Part shown: in pieces, positions 23,219-31,926 of the stretch
How the letters are laid out: each line of letters starts with the position of its first letter
Position numbering within the stretch: the stretch's first letter is position 1
Source: Draconibacterium orientale
GTDB lineage: Bacteria; Bacteroidota; Bacteroidia; Bacteroidales; JAADGE01
Length of the DNA stretch: 34,876 nt
Assembly (NCBI GenBank): GCA_022729995.1
Contig: DZBS01000014.1
Span: 1 to 34,876 of the forward strand
Reading direction: 5' to 3'
The notes under the pieces: model-generated
What the model saw: the letters and a program-made list of their open reading frames with translations, nothing else
The model's database searches: none
What the model was told of the DNA's origin: nothing
Translations under genes and position numbers: made by a program

Positions 23219-24850
23219 TCAAACAAATAAATCCACAAAATTGTAATCGTTAATTTTAAACAATCCTTTATCACCTAATTTTAAATCCGGAATAACTAAA
23301 AGTGCCATAAAAGATAAAGTCATAAAAGGACTTTTTAAAACACTTCCCATTTCTTTAGCAACTGAATTAAGATTTTTGTATATTTTAGCAACTTCAAATC
23401 CGTCTTGATTTGTCATCAAACCGGCAATATTAAGAGGAAGAGAAAATGTTTTTTTTCCATTAAAAGCAGCAATTCCGCCTTTGTGAAATATAACTTCATT
23501 AATCGCTTTTACAATAGATTCGTCATCAACACCAACAGAAATAATATTATGACTGTCGTGAGCAATACTTTCGGCCAAAGCGCCGGTTTTAAGTCCAAAA
23601 CCTTTAATAAACCCGACACTTGGTTTAGCAGAATTATCATATCTGTTAACAACAACAATTTTTAGAATATCATTTTCGATATTAGAAACTAACTTTCCGT
23701 TAATTTCATTAATTTCTGTAACAATTTCTTTTGTTAAAAGTTCTCCGTCGAAAGCTTCAATAACTCTGCAACTATTATTGTTTTTTGATTCAATACAAAT
23801 ATCGTCTACAGAAATAGAAGTTCTTTTAAAATTATTTATTTCCAAAGAAGCAATGTTTTTAATATTTACAGTATTATTTGCGAATACTTTTTGTCCGTTT
23901 ATATATGTTTCAAGGACATTAAAATCGGATAAATTATCAACAATAATAAAATCGGCAGTATCGTTTTGTTGTAAAAGACCTACATTTAAATTATAATGTT
24001 TAACAGGATTAAGTGTTGCTGCACTAATTAAATTAAAGAAATCAACTCCTTTAGAAATTCCTCTTCTAATAAGTTCATCAATATGCTTTTCTATTAAATC
24101 GTCGGGATGCGAATCGTCGGTACAAAGCATTACATCATTGGGATATTTGTCAATTAAAGTATATAAAGAATCGAAGTTTTTAGCGGCACTTCCTTCTCTT
24201 ATTTGTAATTTTATTCCCAGCTTAATTTTTTCTTCTGCTTCAAAAACATTACTACTTTCATGATCTGTTGTTATTCCTGCATCTGCATATTTAATCAATG
24301 ATTCTCCGCTTAATCCGGGTGCATGTCCGTCTGTAGGTTTTCCGTATTTTTTTGCTGATTCAATTTTATCCAAAACTTCTTTATCCTCGAATATAACACC
24401 CGGAAAATTCATCATTTCCGAAAGAAAATATATATTATCTCTCAACAATAACTCATCAATATCGGTTGAATCTAATACAAATCCGGAAGTTTCAAAATAA
24501 GTAGCAGGAACACACGAAGGAGCTCCAAAATAGAATTTCATCGGGCTTAATTTTGCATTTTCAATCATAAACTCCACTCCTGCTTTTCCCAAAACATTTG
24601 CAATTTCATGCGGGTCGGAAACAACGGCAACTGTTCCTTTACGAACAGCCAAACGCGAAAATTCTAACGGAGTAAGCATCGAACTCTCTATGTGAACATG
24701 CGAATTAATCAATCCGGGCAATATGAAAACACTCGAATTAATGTCGTTTCTTTCTTCAAGATTAATAATAATTCCATTCTCAAAACTCACCACACCTTTA
24801 AAAATCTTCCTACCTAAAACATCTACAATATTTGCTTCAATTTTTTCCAT
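23219..24850 (-). CDS. ade: Adenine deaminase (amidohydrolase family)
   Basis: The 543-residue enzyme has metal-binding HVHIESSM (His51, His53, Glu55), followed by VVSDPHEIANVLG, GHAPGL, DHESSN and CTDDSHPDD, the layout of bacterial adenine deaminases (ADE/AdeC). The C-terminal adenine-deaminase domain has GFGLKTGALAESIAHDSHNIISVG, then GGIAAFNGKKTFSLPLNIAGLM. It converts adenine to hypoxanthine and ammonia for purine salvage. A small-molecule role is clear, and nothing unusual is seen in the residues. It lies between parS-like sites 1 and 2, while the neighbouring genes concern DNA repair and tRNA modification. Confidence 0.93.
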   Translation of the reverse strand: MEKIEANIVDVLGRKIFKGVVSFENGIIINLEERNDINSSVFILPGLINSHVHIESSMLTPLEFSRLAVRKGTVAVVSDPHEIANVLGKAGVEFMIENAKLSPMKFYFGAPSCVPATYFETSGFVLDSTDIDELLLRDNIYFLSEMMNFPGVIFEDKEVLDKIESAKKYGKPTDGHAPGLSGESLIKYADAGITTDHESSNVFEAEEKIKLGIKLQIREGSAAKNFDSLYTLIDKYPNDVMLCTDDSHPDDLIEKHIDELIRRGISKGVDFFNLISAATLNPVKHYNLNVGLLQQNDTADFIIVDNLSDFNVLETYINGQKVFANNTVNIKNIASLEINNFKRTSISVDDICIESKNNNSCRVIEAFDGELLTKEIVTEINEINGKLVSNIENDILKIVVVNRYDNSAKPSVGFIKGFGLKTGALAESIAHDSHNIISVGVDDESIVKAINEVIFHKGGIAAFNGKKTFSLPLNIAGLMTNQDGFEVAKIYKNLNSVAKEMGSVLKSPFMTLSFMALLVIPDLKLGDKGLFKINDYNFVDLFV

Positions 24851-24877
24851 ATTATATAAATTAAAATCATTAAAAAA

Positions 24878-24891
24878 GTTCCACGTGGAAC
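24878..24891. other. parS-like site 2
   Basis: GTTCCACGTGGAAC is extended to a perfect 16-bp palindrome, AGTTCCACGTGGAACT (24877-24892). It is 28 bases upstream of the ade start codon. It shares the preceding TAAAAAA with site 3. A GC-rich palindrome, CCGGTAATACCGG (24904-24916), stands 13 bases away. Confidence 0.75.
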
Positions 24892-25027
24892 TACTCCGGA
24901 AAGCCGGTAATACCGGGCATTACAACAATTCTTATCAAACTAAAAATCACCACTCAAAACAAGAACAAAAACATACAATTAAACTCTTAAAATCAAAAGA
25001 TTTCTCACCAAAGAATATTATAAAAAA

Positions 25028-25041
25028 GTTCCACGTGAAAC
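25028..25041. other. parS-like site 3
   Basis: AGTTCCACGTGAAACA (25027-25042) differs at only the first base from the Bacillus subtilis ParB/Spo0J site TGTTCCACGTGAAACA. It lies in the gap between mnmG and ade, 136 bases from site 2. Confidence 0.8.
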
Positions 25042-25091
25042 AATAGTCTTAAAGCAAGAGTCTACGGTTAATGCATGAAATTTCATTAAAA

Positions 25092-26966
25092 TTATCTTCC
25101 CATAAAAACTAAAATCACATTAATATCAGAAGGAGAAACTCCCGGAATTCGAGATGCTTGTCCGATACTTTGAGGTTTAATTTTATTGAGTTTCTGTCTT
25201 GCTTCCGTTGAAAGAGAATCGATTTTTAAATAGTCAAAGTTTTGAGGAATAAACAAGTTTTCCATTTTCTTTAATTTATCAGCATTTTCTTTTTCTCTTT
25301 CAATATAACCTTCATATTTTATCAATATCTCAACAGACTCAAGAATTTCAATCTTTCTTTCAATATCAATTTCAAGAAATATTTTATTGTTTTCAAGTAT
25401 TTCTATTATATCAAAAACCGAAATTTCGGGTCGTAAAACAATAGATTTCAATTTAACTTTTTGCTTTAAAAGTGAGCTGTTTTTAGATAACAGCATTTCA
25501 TTAAACATCTCGGGCGAAGCACTTGTATTAGAAAAATATTTAATTAATTCATAAATTGAATTGTATTTTTCTTTCACTAAACCCAGTCTTTCTTTTGAAG
25601 CCAAACCTATATTAAACGATAATTCTGTTAATCTTTCGTCGGCATTATCTTGTCTTAAAAGTATGCGATATTCGGCACGCGAAGTAAACATTCTGTATGG
25701 TTCGTCAACTCCTTTGGTTACCAAATCGTCAATTAAAACTCCAATGTAAGCTTGATCTCTTTGCAGAATAAATGCGGGTTTTGATTGTATTTTTAAAGCA
25801 GCATTAATTCCTGCCATCAATCCTTGAGCTGCTGCTTCTTCATATCCTGTAGTTCCGTTAACTTGACCTGCAAAAAACAGATTTGAAATTACTTTAGATT
25901 CAAGAGAATGAAACAAATAAGTCGGGTCAAAATAATCGTATTCTATGGCATAACCGGGTCTGAAAATTTCAAGATTTTCTAAACCTTTAATCTTTTTTAG
26001 AGCTTCATATTGAGTTTCTAATGGCAAAGAAGAAGAAAATCCGTTTATGTAATATTCAATAGTTTCTTCGCCTTCGGGTTCGAGAAACAAAAGATGTGAA
26101 TCTCTTTCAGAAAAAGTTACTAATTTATCTTCAATACTCGGGCAATATCTCGGACCAACACCTTTGATAACTCCTGTGAAAAGCGGCGAAAATTTAAAAC
26201 CTGTTTTAAGAATATTATGACTGTCGATATTTGAATAAGTCATATAACAACTTCTTTGTTTTAGTGCCGATTTTGTGTTTGGAAGAAATGAAAAAGTAGA
26301 AATAATTTCATCACCTTTCTGTTCCGAAAGAACTGTGAAATTGATAGTTCTTCCGTCGATTCTTGCAGGAGTTCCGGTTTTCATTCTGTGAACGGGAATA
26401 TTAAGTTCTGCAATAGAATCTGAAAGAAATTTTGATGCCGGTTCTGAAACTCTGCCACCTTCGAGTTTGTTAACTCCCACGTGCATTAATCCGTTAAGAA
26501 AAGTTCCGTTTGTTAAGATTACAGTTTTGGAATAAAACTTCACATTCATAGCAGTTACAACTCCTTTGACTGTATTTTCTTCTACAATTAAACCTGTAAC
26601 CATATCTTGCCAAAAACTAAGATTGTCGGTATTTTCAAGCATTTTTCTCCATTCTTCGGAAAACTTCATTCTGTCGGATTGCGAACGCGGACTCCACATT
26701 GCAGGACCTTTGGATTTATTTAGCATTCTAAACTGAATAGAACTTTTGTCGGTAACAATTCCCATGTAACCGCCGAGAGCATCAATTTCTCTAACAATTT
26801 GCCCTTTTGCAATTCCTCCTACAGCAGGATTGCAAGACATTTGACCAAACTTAGTCATGTCGGCAGTAATTAGAAGAGTTTTTGCTCCCATATTTGCAGA
26901 GGCTGCAGCAGCTTCACAACCTGCGTGCCCTGCTCCTACTACAATAACATCGTATAATAATTTCAT
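25092..26966 (-). CDS. mnmG: tRNA uridine-5-carboxymethylaminomethyl modification enzyme, FAD subunit
   Basis: The protein has 624 residues. The N-terminal FAD fold is GAGHAGCEAA (11-20), followed by MSCNPAVGGIAKGQ (Cys45) and MLNKSKGPAMWSPRSQSDR, all standard for MnmG/GidA. Later landmarks are TGTPARIDGRTI, YCPSIEDK, RPGYAIEYDYFDP, GQVNGTTGYEEAAAQG and SRAEYRILLRQDNAD. The C-terminal MnmE-binding helical region ends at residue 624. With MnmE it adds the cmnm5 group to wobble U34 of tRNAs. It follows ybeY after 61 bases. Its gene often lies near the origin in bacteria, which fits the parS-like sites just downstream. Confidence 0.96.
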   Translation of the reverse strand: MKLLYDVIVVGAGHAGCEAAAASANMGAKTLLITADMTKFGQMSCNPAVGGIAKGQIVREIDALGGYMGIVTDKSSIQFRMLNKSKGPAMWSPRSQSDRMKFSEEWRKMLENTDNLSFWQDMVTGLIVEENTVKGVVTAMNVKFYSKTVILTNGTFLNGLMHVGVNKLEGGRVSEPASKFLSDSIAELNIPVHRMKTGTPARIDGRTINFTVLSEQKGDEIISTFSFLPNTKSALKQRSCYMTYSNIDSHNILKTGFKFSPLFTGVIKGVGPRYCPSIEDKLVTFSERDSHLLFLEPEGEETIEYYINGFSSSLPLETQYEALKKIKGLENLEIFRPGYAIEYDYFDPTYLFHSLESKVISNLFFAGQVNGTTGYEEAAAQGLMAGINAALKIQSKPAFILQRDQAYIGVLIDDLVTKGVDEPYRMFTSRAEYRILLRQDNADERLTELSFNIGLASKERLGLVKEKYNSIYELIKYFSNTSASPEMFNEMLLSKNSSLLKQKVKLKSIVLRPEISVFDIIEILENNKIFLEIDIERKIEILESVEILIKYEGYIEREKENADKLKKMENLFIPQNFDYLKIDSLSTEARQKLNKIKPQSIGQASRIPGVSPSDINVILVFMGR

Positions 26967-27027
26967 TAAAAATTAAATTAAAAATAATTAAATCGAAAAA
27001 GATTTCTTTTCCGAAAGAAAGAAAAAA

Positions 27028-27447
27028 TTATAACAAACTTAAGTAATAATCTTCCTTTTGTGTCATTAAAATTTTCGAATCGGTTTCTTTATCTTCATAT
27101 CCTAAAAGATGCAAAATACCGTGAATTATAACTCTGAATAATTCGTTTGAAAACTCTGTTTTATACTTCTTCGAATTATATTTTATCATATCAATACTAA
27201 TAAAAATATCGCCCGAAACAACGTCTTCGTCGGAATAATCAAAAGTGATTACGTCTGTATAAAAATCGTGATTAAGATATTTTTTGTTAATATCCAAAAT
27301 GTATTCATCGTTGGTGAAAATATAAGAAATTTCGCCAAACTCTTTGCCTTCGTTTATGATAGTTTTTTGAATCCAATCGGAAGTTTTATCTTCGTTTTCG
27401 AGAACAAAATCTATTTCTTCATAATTAAAAATTATAGGAGATTCCAT
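27028..27447 (-). CDS. ybeY: Endoribonuclease YbeY (rRNA maturation)
   Basis: The 139-residue UPF0054 protein has the metal-binding HGILHLLGYED, with His109 and His113. Where proteobacterial enzymes have the third His (GYDH), this one has Asp119, a change I associate with Bacteroidota YbeY. Upstream landmarks are LNHDFYTDVITFDY and GDIFISIDM. It takes part in 16S rRNA 3'-end maturation and ribosome quality control. It starts 2 bases after the DUF4175 stop codon, so the two are probably translationally coupled. Confidence 0.9.
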   Translation of the reverse strand: MESPIIFNYEEIDFVLENEDKTSDWIQKTIINEGKEFGEISYIFTNDEYILDINKKYLNHDFYTDVITFDYSDEDVVSGDIFISIDMIKYNSKKYKTEFSNELFRVIIHGILHLLGYEDKETDSKILMTQKEDYYLSLL

Positions 27448-27449
27448 AT

Positions 27450-30400
27450 TTATTTATCAAGTTTTTCGTAATAATTGTTATTAAGATTTTTATAAAATAA
27501 CTTAAATTTATAGTTGTAATTGTTATATAAATTCTCATTAAAATTTGAATTGTTTTTGTATTTATCAAAAAACTCTTCGGGCGATTTATAGGTTTTTTTA
27601 TTACCTTCTTCCGATTCTCTTTTGTTTTCTGTTTCTCTTTGATTTTCGGCTTTTTCGGCTTCGAGCAAACGTGTTGTAATTTGTTTTTGCCTGTTTATCA
27701 TTTGTGGCGTTATAGATTTATTAACCATATCGCGTTCATTTTGCTTCGAGAGTTTTTCAATTTCATTCAAAATCTTTTGTGTTTCGGGAGAAAGATTAAA
27801 TTTTGCTTTCATGTCTTGCATCATTTGTCTAAATATTTCTTGTTGAGCAAGCATTTGAGCAAACTGTTTATTTAAGCTTTTTTGGTCTTGAGAACCTTCT
27901 CCTTTTTCCAATTTCTTTAGCATATCTTCCATTTGCTTTTTAAGAGATTCTTGTTGACTTTGCATATCTTCCAAAGATTTTTGCGGAGTTGGTTTTCCTT
28001 TTCCCGAAGATGATGAAGAAGAAGATTGCATTTCTTCCATTGATTTAATAATATTTGAAAAAAGAATTGCCAAATTATTGGCAGAAGTCATAACAATTAT
28101 TTGTCTTCTGACGGCATCATTTATTTTTCTTTCTTCCATTAAACTAATTGTGCTTGCAAGATTTGCATTTATAATATCCAATTCTTTCATTACGGCAGAA
28201 CTGATAGATGTTTGACGTTTTGAAAGTGCCGTTAATGAATCGTTAATATTTGAAAAATTGTCTTTTAAAATAACTTGTTTTTGGGAATATCGAATGTAAT
28301 TCGGGTCGGTAAAAGAAACTTTTCTAAATAAATTTAAAACATTTTCTTGTTCAAAAGAAAAATTAAGAAGACTATTTAAAAGCTTTTTCATTGAAGTAAT
28401 GTCTTCACCGTTTTGAGAAGAAGATGATGAATTTTGCATTTCATTCATTTTTTCACTCAAACTTTTCATGTTTTGACTATTACTTTTTTGAGATTTTGAA
28501 GCATCGGACTTTTTGTCTTTTGAAAGTTTATCGTCGGTTTTATTAAACTCTTCTTTTATCTTATTAAAATCTTCTTCAAACTTTTCAAGATTCATTGGTT
28601 TTGATAATTCCTTATTTTTCTCAAGAGTTTCTTTATAGTTTTCTTCAATCTTTTTAAACTCTTCTTCTATTTGATTTTGTTCATTTTTAAGCTGCTCCAA
28701 ATCCGATTTTTTATTATTACTTTTCTGGGATAATTCGTCTTGTTTTTCAGCCAAATTTTTTAAATCTTCAATAGAATTATCAATATTTTTTTCAACTTCA
28801 TAGCGTTTTAAAAGCTCTTTATTTCTGTCTAATTTTTCTGAAAGTTGATCAAAATTCATTTCATTTTGTTCCATCAATTCATTAAAAAGTTTTTTATCGA
28901 AATTCTCTTGAAGTTCATTAATCTTTTTCATCATTTCCTTCATTTCGTCGGTCATGAGTTCATCCATCAACTTTTCAATTTCTTGTTGTTTTTGAAGCAA
29001 TTCTGCTTCTTTTTTATCGAAGGTATTATCGAGTAAATTTTTTTCTTTGTTCTCCAAAGAAATTTCATCAATAAGTTTTTCAAGAAGATTTTGTTTTTGA
29101 GAAATATCTTTTAGCATTTGAGTATTTTCCCATTCAGACATTTGACTGTTAAGATTGTTTTCTTTCATTAAATTAAAATCTTCTTTTATTTGATTTGCCA
29201 AATTTATACTCAAATCTATTTTTGATTGAAGATTTTTTTCAGATTCGTTTTGAAAATCTCTAATTTCTTGTTTTGTAGGAATTTTAAAGTTTAGAATATC
29301 CGATTTTGATGATTTTGCTCCATTAACACCGTCATTATCAAAAACTTCAAAGTAATATTCTACTGTATTTTTATCGGAATTCAAATACTCCGAAAAATCT
29401 ACTAAATGAAAAAATTCTTGAGTATTTACATTTGAATTATATTTCAATTTTATGGTTGTGAAAGAAGATTTGCCTGTTTCGTTTTCATTTTTAAGTCTGA
29501 AATTAAATGTAAGATTTGAAAAACCGTAATCGTCTTCGATGTTTCCTTTAAAATAATTGAGGAAAAAATTAGCACTGTCGGAAAATTGATTTACGGTTAT
29601 TGACGGAAACAAATCTTTCTTCACAAAAACTTTATAATCTATATATTTTGTTTTTGAAAAATACTGATTTTTTATTGAAATTGAATAAATAAAATCATTC
29701 AAAATTCTTTTAGAAAAAATAAATTTGAAATCGTTTTTTGAAGCAGAAAAAGTCTTTTTATCAGAAGAAATAATAAGTTCGTCGGTTTGTTGAGTATTAA
29801 AATTCCACGTTAAAGTTGTTCCTTCGGGAATTGTTAAATCGCCAATGTTTTCAAATTGTTTGTTGGCAATTCCGGTGTATTTCGGATAAAAGGCAGAAAT
29901 ATAAAAGTTAAGAATCAAAGGCGAAGGAAACACTTTCAGAAAATATTCTTTGCTGTAAACATCATCGGCATTAAAAGAAAAATTAATATCGTTATTAAGA
30001 TTTTTAATTGAGTAAGTAAAATGTGTCTTTTCCGTAGGATTTGATTTCATAAGAAATTCGTTTCCCGAAATATTTATATAAACTTCTTTTGGAATATATT
30101 CACCTTGAATTTCAACTTTTACCAAATAATCTTCTCCGTTGGTAACATTTAAACTGTCGTTTAACAACAAAAATTTAAACGTAGACGGCTTTTCATAGAA
30201 TTGTGCGTGGTTGATTAACCTTTTTGAACTATTAAACAGCTGAGACGGCATTAAATTGAATAAAAGAATAAAAAGGAATAATATTGGAAGTAAAATTTTT
30301 AAATATTTTAAATTCTCTTTAAAATCAATGGCTTTTGTGAAACTAAAAACCGAAACTTCATTAATCTTTTGTTCAATTCCGGCTGTTATAAGCGAATCGG

Positions 30401-30770
30401 GAACAACAAGATTTGAATTCATTTTATAAAGTTCAAGAGTATTTATAAGTTTATCTTGAATTGAAGGGAAAAAATCTGAAATAATTAATGAAGCTTTTTG
30501 AAATGAAATTGTTTTAGAAAAATTAAAAATTTTTAATGCCGGAATTATAATGAAATTAACTAAAACAAAGATATTTGTAATAACAAAAAAATAGAACAAA
30601 AAAGTTCTGACGGAAATAGAAAAATGTCCGAAATATTCGGAAAAAGAAATTATTAAAATCAACAAAAATAGAATTGAAAAGAAAAGAATTACACCTTTCA
30701 ATAAAATATTTTTGTAATATTTCTTAATAAACTCTTTAAGTTTTTGAATTAAAATATCGTAGGCTGACAT
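27450..30770 (-). CDS. DUF4175-family large membrane-anchored coiled-coil protein
   Basis: The protein has 1106 residues. At the N-terminus are two membrane helices (about 24-46 and 54-78), and a third one follows near 152-170. Residues about 180-500 are rich in beta strands and look like Ig-like domains outside the membrane (ISAFYPKYTGI, EYYFEVFDNDGV). From about 515 to the end the chain is highly charged and heptad-like, with runs of Gln/Glu/Lys/Asn, interrupted by Ser-rich linkers (SSSSSQNG, SSSSSSSGKG). The last 45 residues are Asn/Tyr/Lys-rich. The DUF4175 family is largely confined to Bacteroidota and has no established function. Adjacent envelope genes (EnvC-like, DUF4292) suggest a structural envelope role. 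Confidence 0.75.
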   Translation of the reverse strand: MSAYDILIQKLKEFIKKYYKNILLKGVILFFSILFLLILIISFSEYFGHFSISVRTFLFYFFVITNIFVLVNFIIIPALKIFNFSKTISFQKASLIISDFFPSIQDKLINTLELYKMNSNLVVPDSLITAGIEQKINEVSVFSFTKAIDFKENLKYLKILLPILFLFILLFNLMPSQLFNSSKRLINHAQFYEKPSTFKFLLLNDSLNVTNGEDYLVKVEIQGEYIPKEVYINISGNEFLMKSNPTEKTHFTYSIKNLNNDINFSFNADDVYSKEYFLKVFPSPLILNFYISAFYPKYTGIANKQFENIGDLTIPEGTTLTWNFNTQQTDELIISSDKKTFSASKNDFKFIFSKRILNDFIYSISIKNQYFSKTKYIDYKVFVKKDLFPSITVNQFSDSANFFLNYFKGNIEDDYGFSNLTFNFRLKNENETGKSSFTTIKLKYNSNVNTQEFFHLVDFSEYLNSDKNTVEYYFEVFDNDGVNGAKSSKSDILNFKIPTKQEIRDFQNESEKNLQSKIDLSINLANQIKEDFNLMKENNLNSQMSEWENTQMLKDISQKQNLLEKLIDEISLENKEKNLLDNTFDKKEAELLQKQQEIEKLMDELMTDEMKEMMKKINELQENFDKKLFNELMEQNEMNFDQLSEKLDRNKELLKRYEVEKNIDNSIEDLKNLAEKQDELSQKSNNKKSDLEQLKNEQNQIEEEFKKIEENYKETLEKNKELSKPMNLEKFEEDFNKIKEEFNKTDDKLSKDKKSDASKSQKSNSQNMKSLSEKMNEMQNSSSSSQNGEDITSMKKLLNSLLNFSFEQENVLNLFRKVSFTDPNYIRYSQKQVILKDNFSNINDSLTALSKRQTSISSAVMKELDIINANLASTISLMEERKINDAVRRQIIVMTSANNLAILFSNIIKSMEEMQSSSSSSSGKGKPTPQKSLEDMQSQQESLKKQMEDMLKKLEKGEGSQDQKSLNKQFAQMLAQQEIFRQMMQDMKAKFNLSPETQKILNEIEKLSKQNERDMVNKSITPQMINRQKQITTRLLEAEKAENQRETENKRESEEGNKKTYKSPEEFFDKYKNNSNFNENLYNNYNYKFKLFYKNLNNNYYEKLDK

Positions 30771-30780
30771 AATAAAAAAA

Positions 30781-31926
30781 TTAATTTATCCAATCCTTAG
30801 GATCGAGTTTGGTTCTTTTATACCAAATTTGAAAATTTAATACACCGGAATTTGAATTATTTTCGGAAACAAATACATTTCCTATAATTTTATTCTTAGT
30901 AATTTTTTGTCCGGTTGAAACATAAATATCGTTAAGGTTTGAGTAAACCGAGTAGTAATCGCCGTGTTTTACAATAATTGCTTTATTTGCTCCCGGAATT
31001 GAAACAACTTTTGAAACAATTCCGTCGGCAATAACTTTAACTTCGGGATTATTATTAACGGTAATTTCAAGTCCGTCGTTTATAATTTGAACATTTTCAA
31101 GAACAGGATGTTTTTGAATTCCAAAATAAGCAGTAATTGTTCCCGAAACAGGAATTAAATATTTTCCTTTGAGCTTTTCAAAATCAATAGTTTCAGATGA
31201 TTTGGTATCTGAATTATCGGTCATTTTTTGAGTTTCAACAGAATTGCGTAAAGCTTGAGCAGCAATTTGTTTTGTTTTTAATTGAGCTTCCAAAAAACTT
31301 TTTTTGTATTTAAGAGTTACAATCAAAACATTTTGATCTTGTTGTTGCTTTTTTAAAGAAATAATAGCATCAGATTCTTTTTCTTTTAAAGCAATATTTT
31401 CGGCATATTCGGCATTTAATTCGTTGGTAATAGCTTCCAACTTTTCTTGTTTTCCGGCTAAATCTGTTGTAGTTTGTTCAATATATTCGGTAAAATATTG
31501 AAGATAAACAAATCGTTTATATGCTTTATTAAAATTTTCGGCCGACATAATATAAACAGTTTTTGCTCTAATATCTTTAGTTTTATAGGCATAATAAATT
31601 AATTCTTCATATTCCGATTTTAGAGCAAAAATATCATTATTCAAAACTGCAATACTTTTTTTGTTTTCGGAAATTTTAGTTTCAATTCTTAAAATATTTG
31701 CTTGAACTGCAACAAGCAATTCTTTTTGAATTTTAATTTCGGCATTAATAAGTTTCAATTTTGTGAGAACTTGTTCCGATTTATTTTCAACACTTTTAAT
31801 AGAATTTCGTGTTTGAGCCAATTGTTTCTCAAGCACGGAAATTTTATCTTGAGAAAAAGTAACCAAATTTATTCCCAAAATTATTAAAACAGTAAACAGG
31901 TATTTTATTAAATTATTTTTTTTCAA
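30781..31926 (-). CDS. EnvC-like murein hydrolase activator with degenerate LytM domain
   Basis: The protein has 381 residues; the start is TTG at 31926, because no ATG lies before the signal peptide (residues 1-26, ending VTFSQ). A long coiled coil spans about 27-240 and contains the FNKAYKRFVYLQYF segment common to EnvC/PcsB-type proteins. The C-terminal LytM/M23 domain (about 255-381) keeps the fold (LIPVSGTITAYFG, AIIVKHGDYYSVYSNL) but has lost the zinc ligands: HxGxD reads NDGLE and HxH reads LNFQIW. It is therefore probably not an active peptidase but an activator of amidases during cell division. Its start overlaps the end of the DUF4292 gene by 14 bases, so translational coupling is likely. 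Confidence 0.85.
   Translation of the reverse strand: MKKNNLIKYLFTVLIILGINLVTFSQDKISVLEKQLAQTRNSIKSVENKSEQVLTKLKLINAEIKIQKELLVAVQANILRIETKISENKKSIAVLNNDIFALKSEYEELIYYAYKTKDIRAKTVYIMSAENFNKAYKRFVYLQYFTEYIEQTTTDLAGKQEKLEAITNELNAEYAENIALKEKESDAIISLKKQQQDQNVLIVTLKYKKSFLEAQLKTKQIAAQALRNSVETQKMTDNSDTKSSETIDFEKLKGKYLIPVSGTITAYFGIQKHPVLENVQIINDGLEITVNNNPEVKVIADGIVSKVVSIPGANKAIIVKHGDYYSVYSNLNDIYVSTGQKITKNKIIGNVFVSENNSNSGVLNFQIWYKRTKLDPKDWIN

Noticed and set aside
25075-25086. ATGAAATTTCAT palindrome downstream of mnmG
   Set aside because: It is short and AT-rich, with no T-run in position to act as a terminator. Such palindromes are expected by chance in this composition.
26479-26488. CCCACGTGCA inside mnmG
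   Set aside because: It has the CACGTG core but none of the GTT/AAC arms, and it is coding sequence.
27639-29036. Plus-strand open frames inside the DUF4175 gene
   Set aside because: They are antisense shadows of a low-complexity Lys/Glu/Gln-rich gene. Their Phe/Leu-rich translations follow from that composition.
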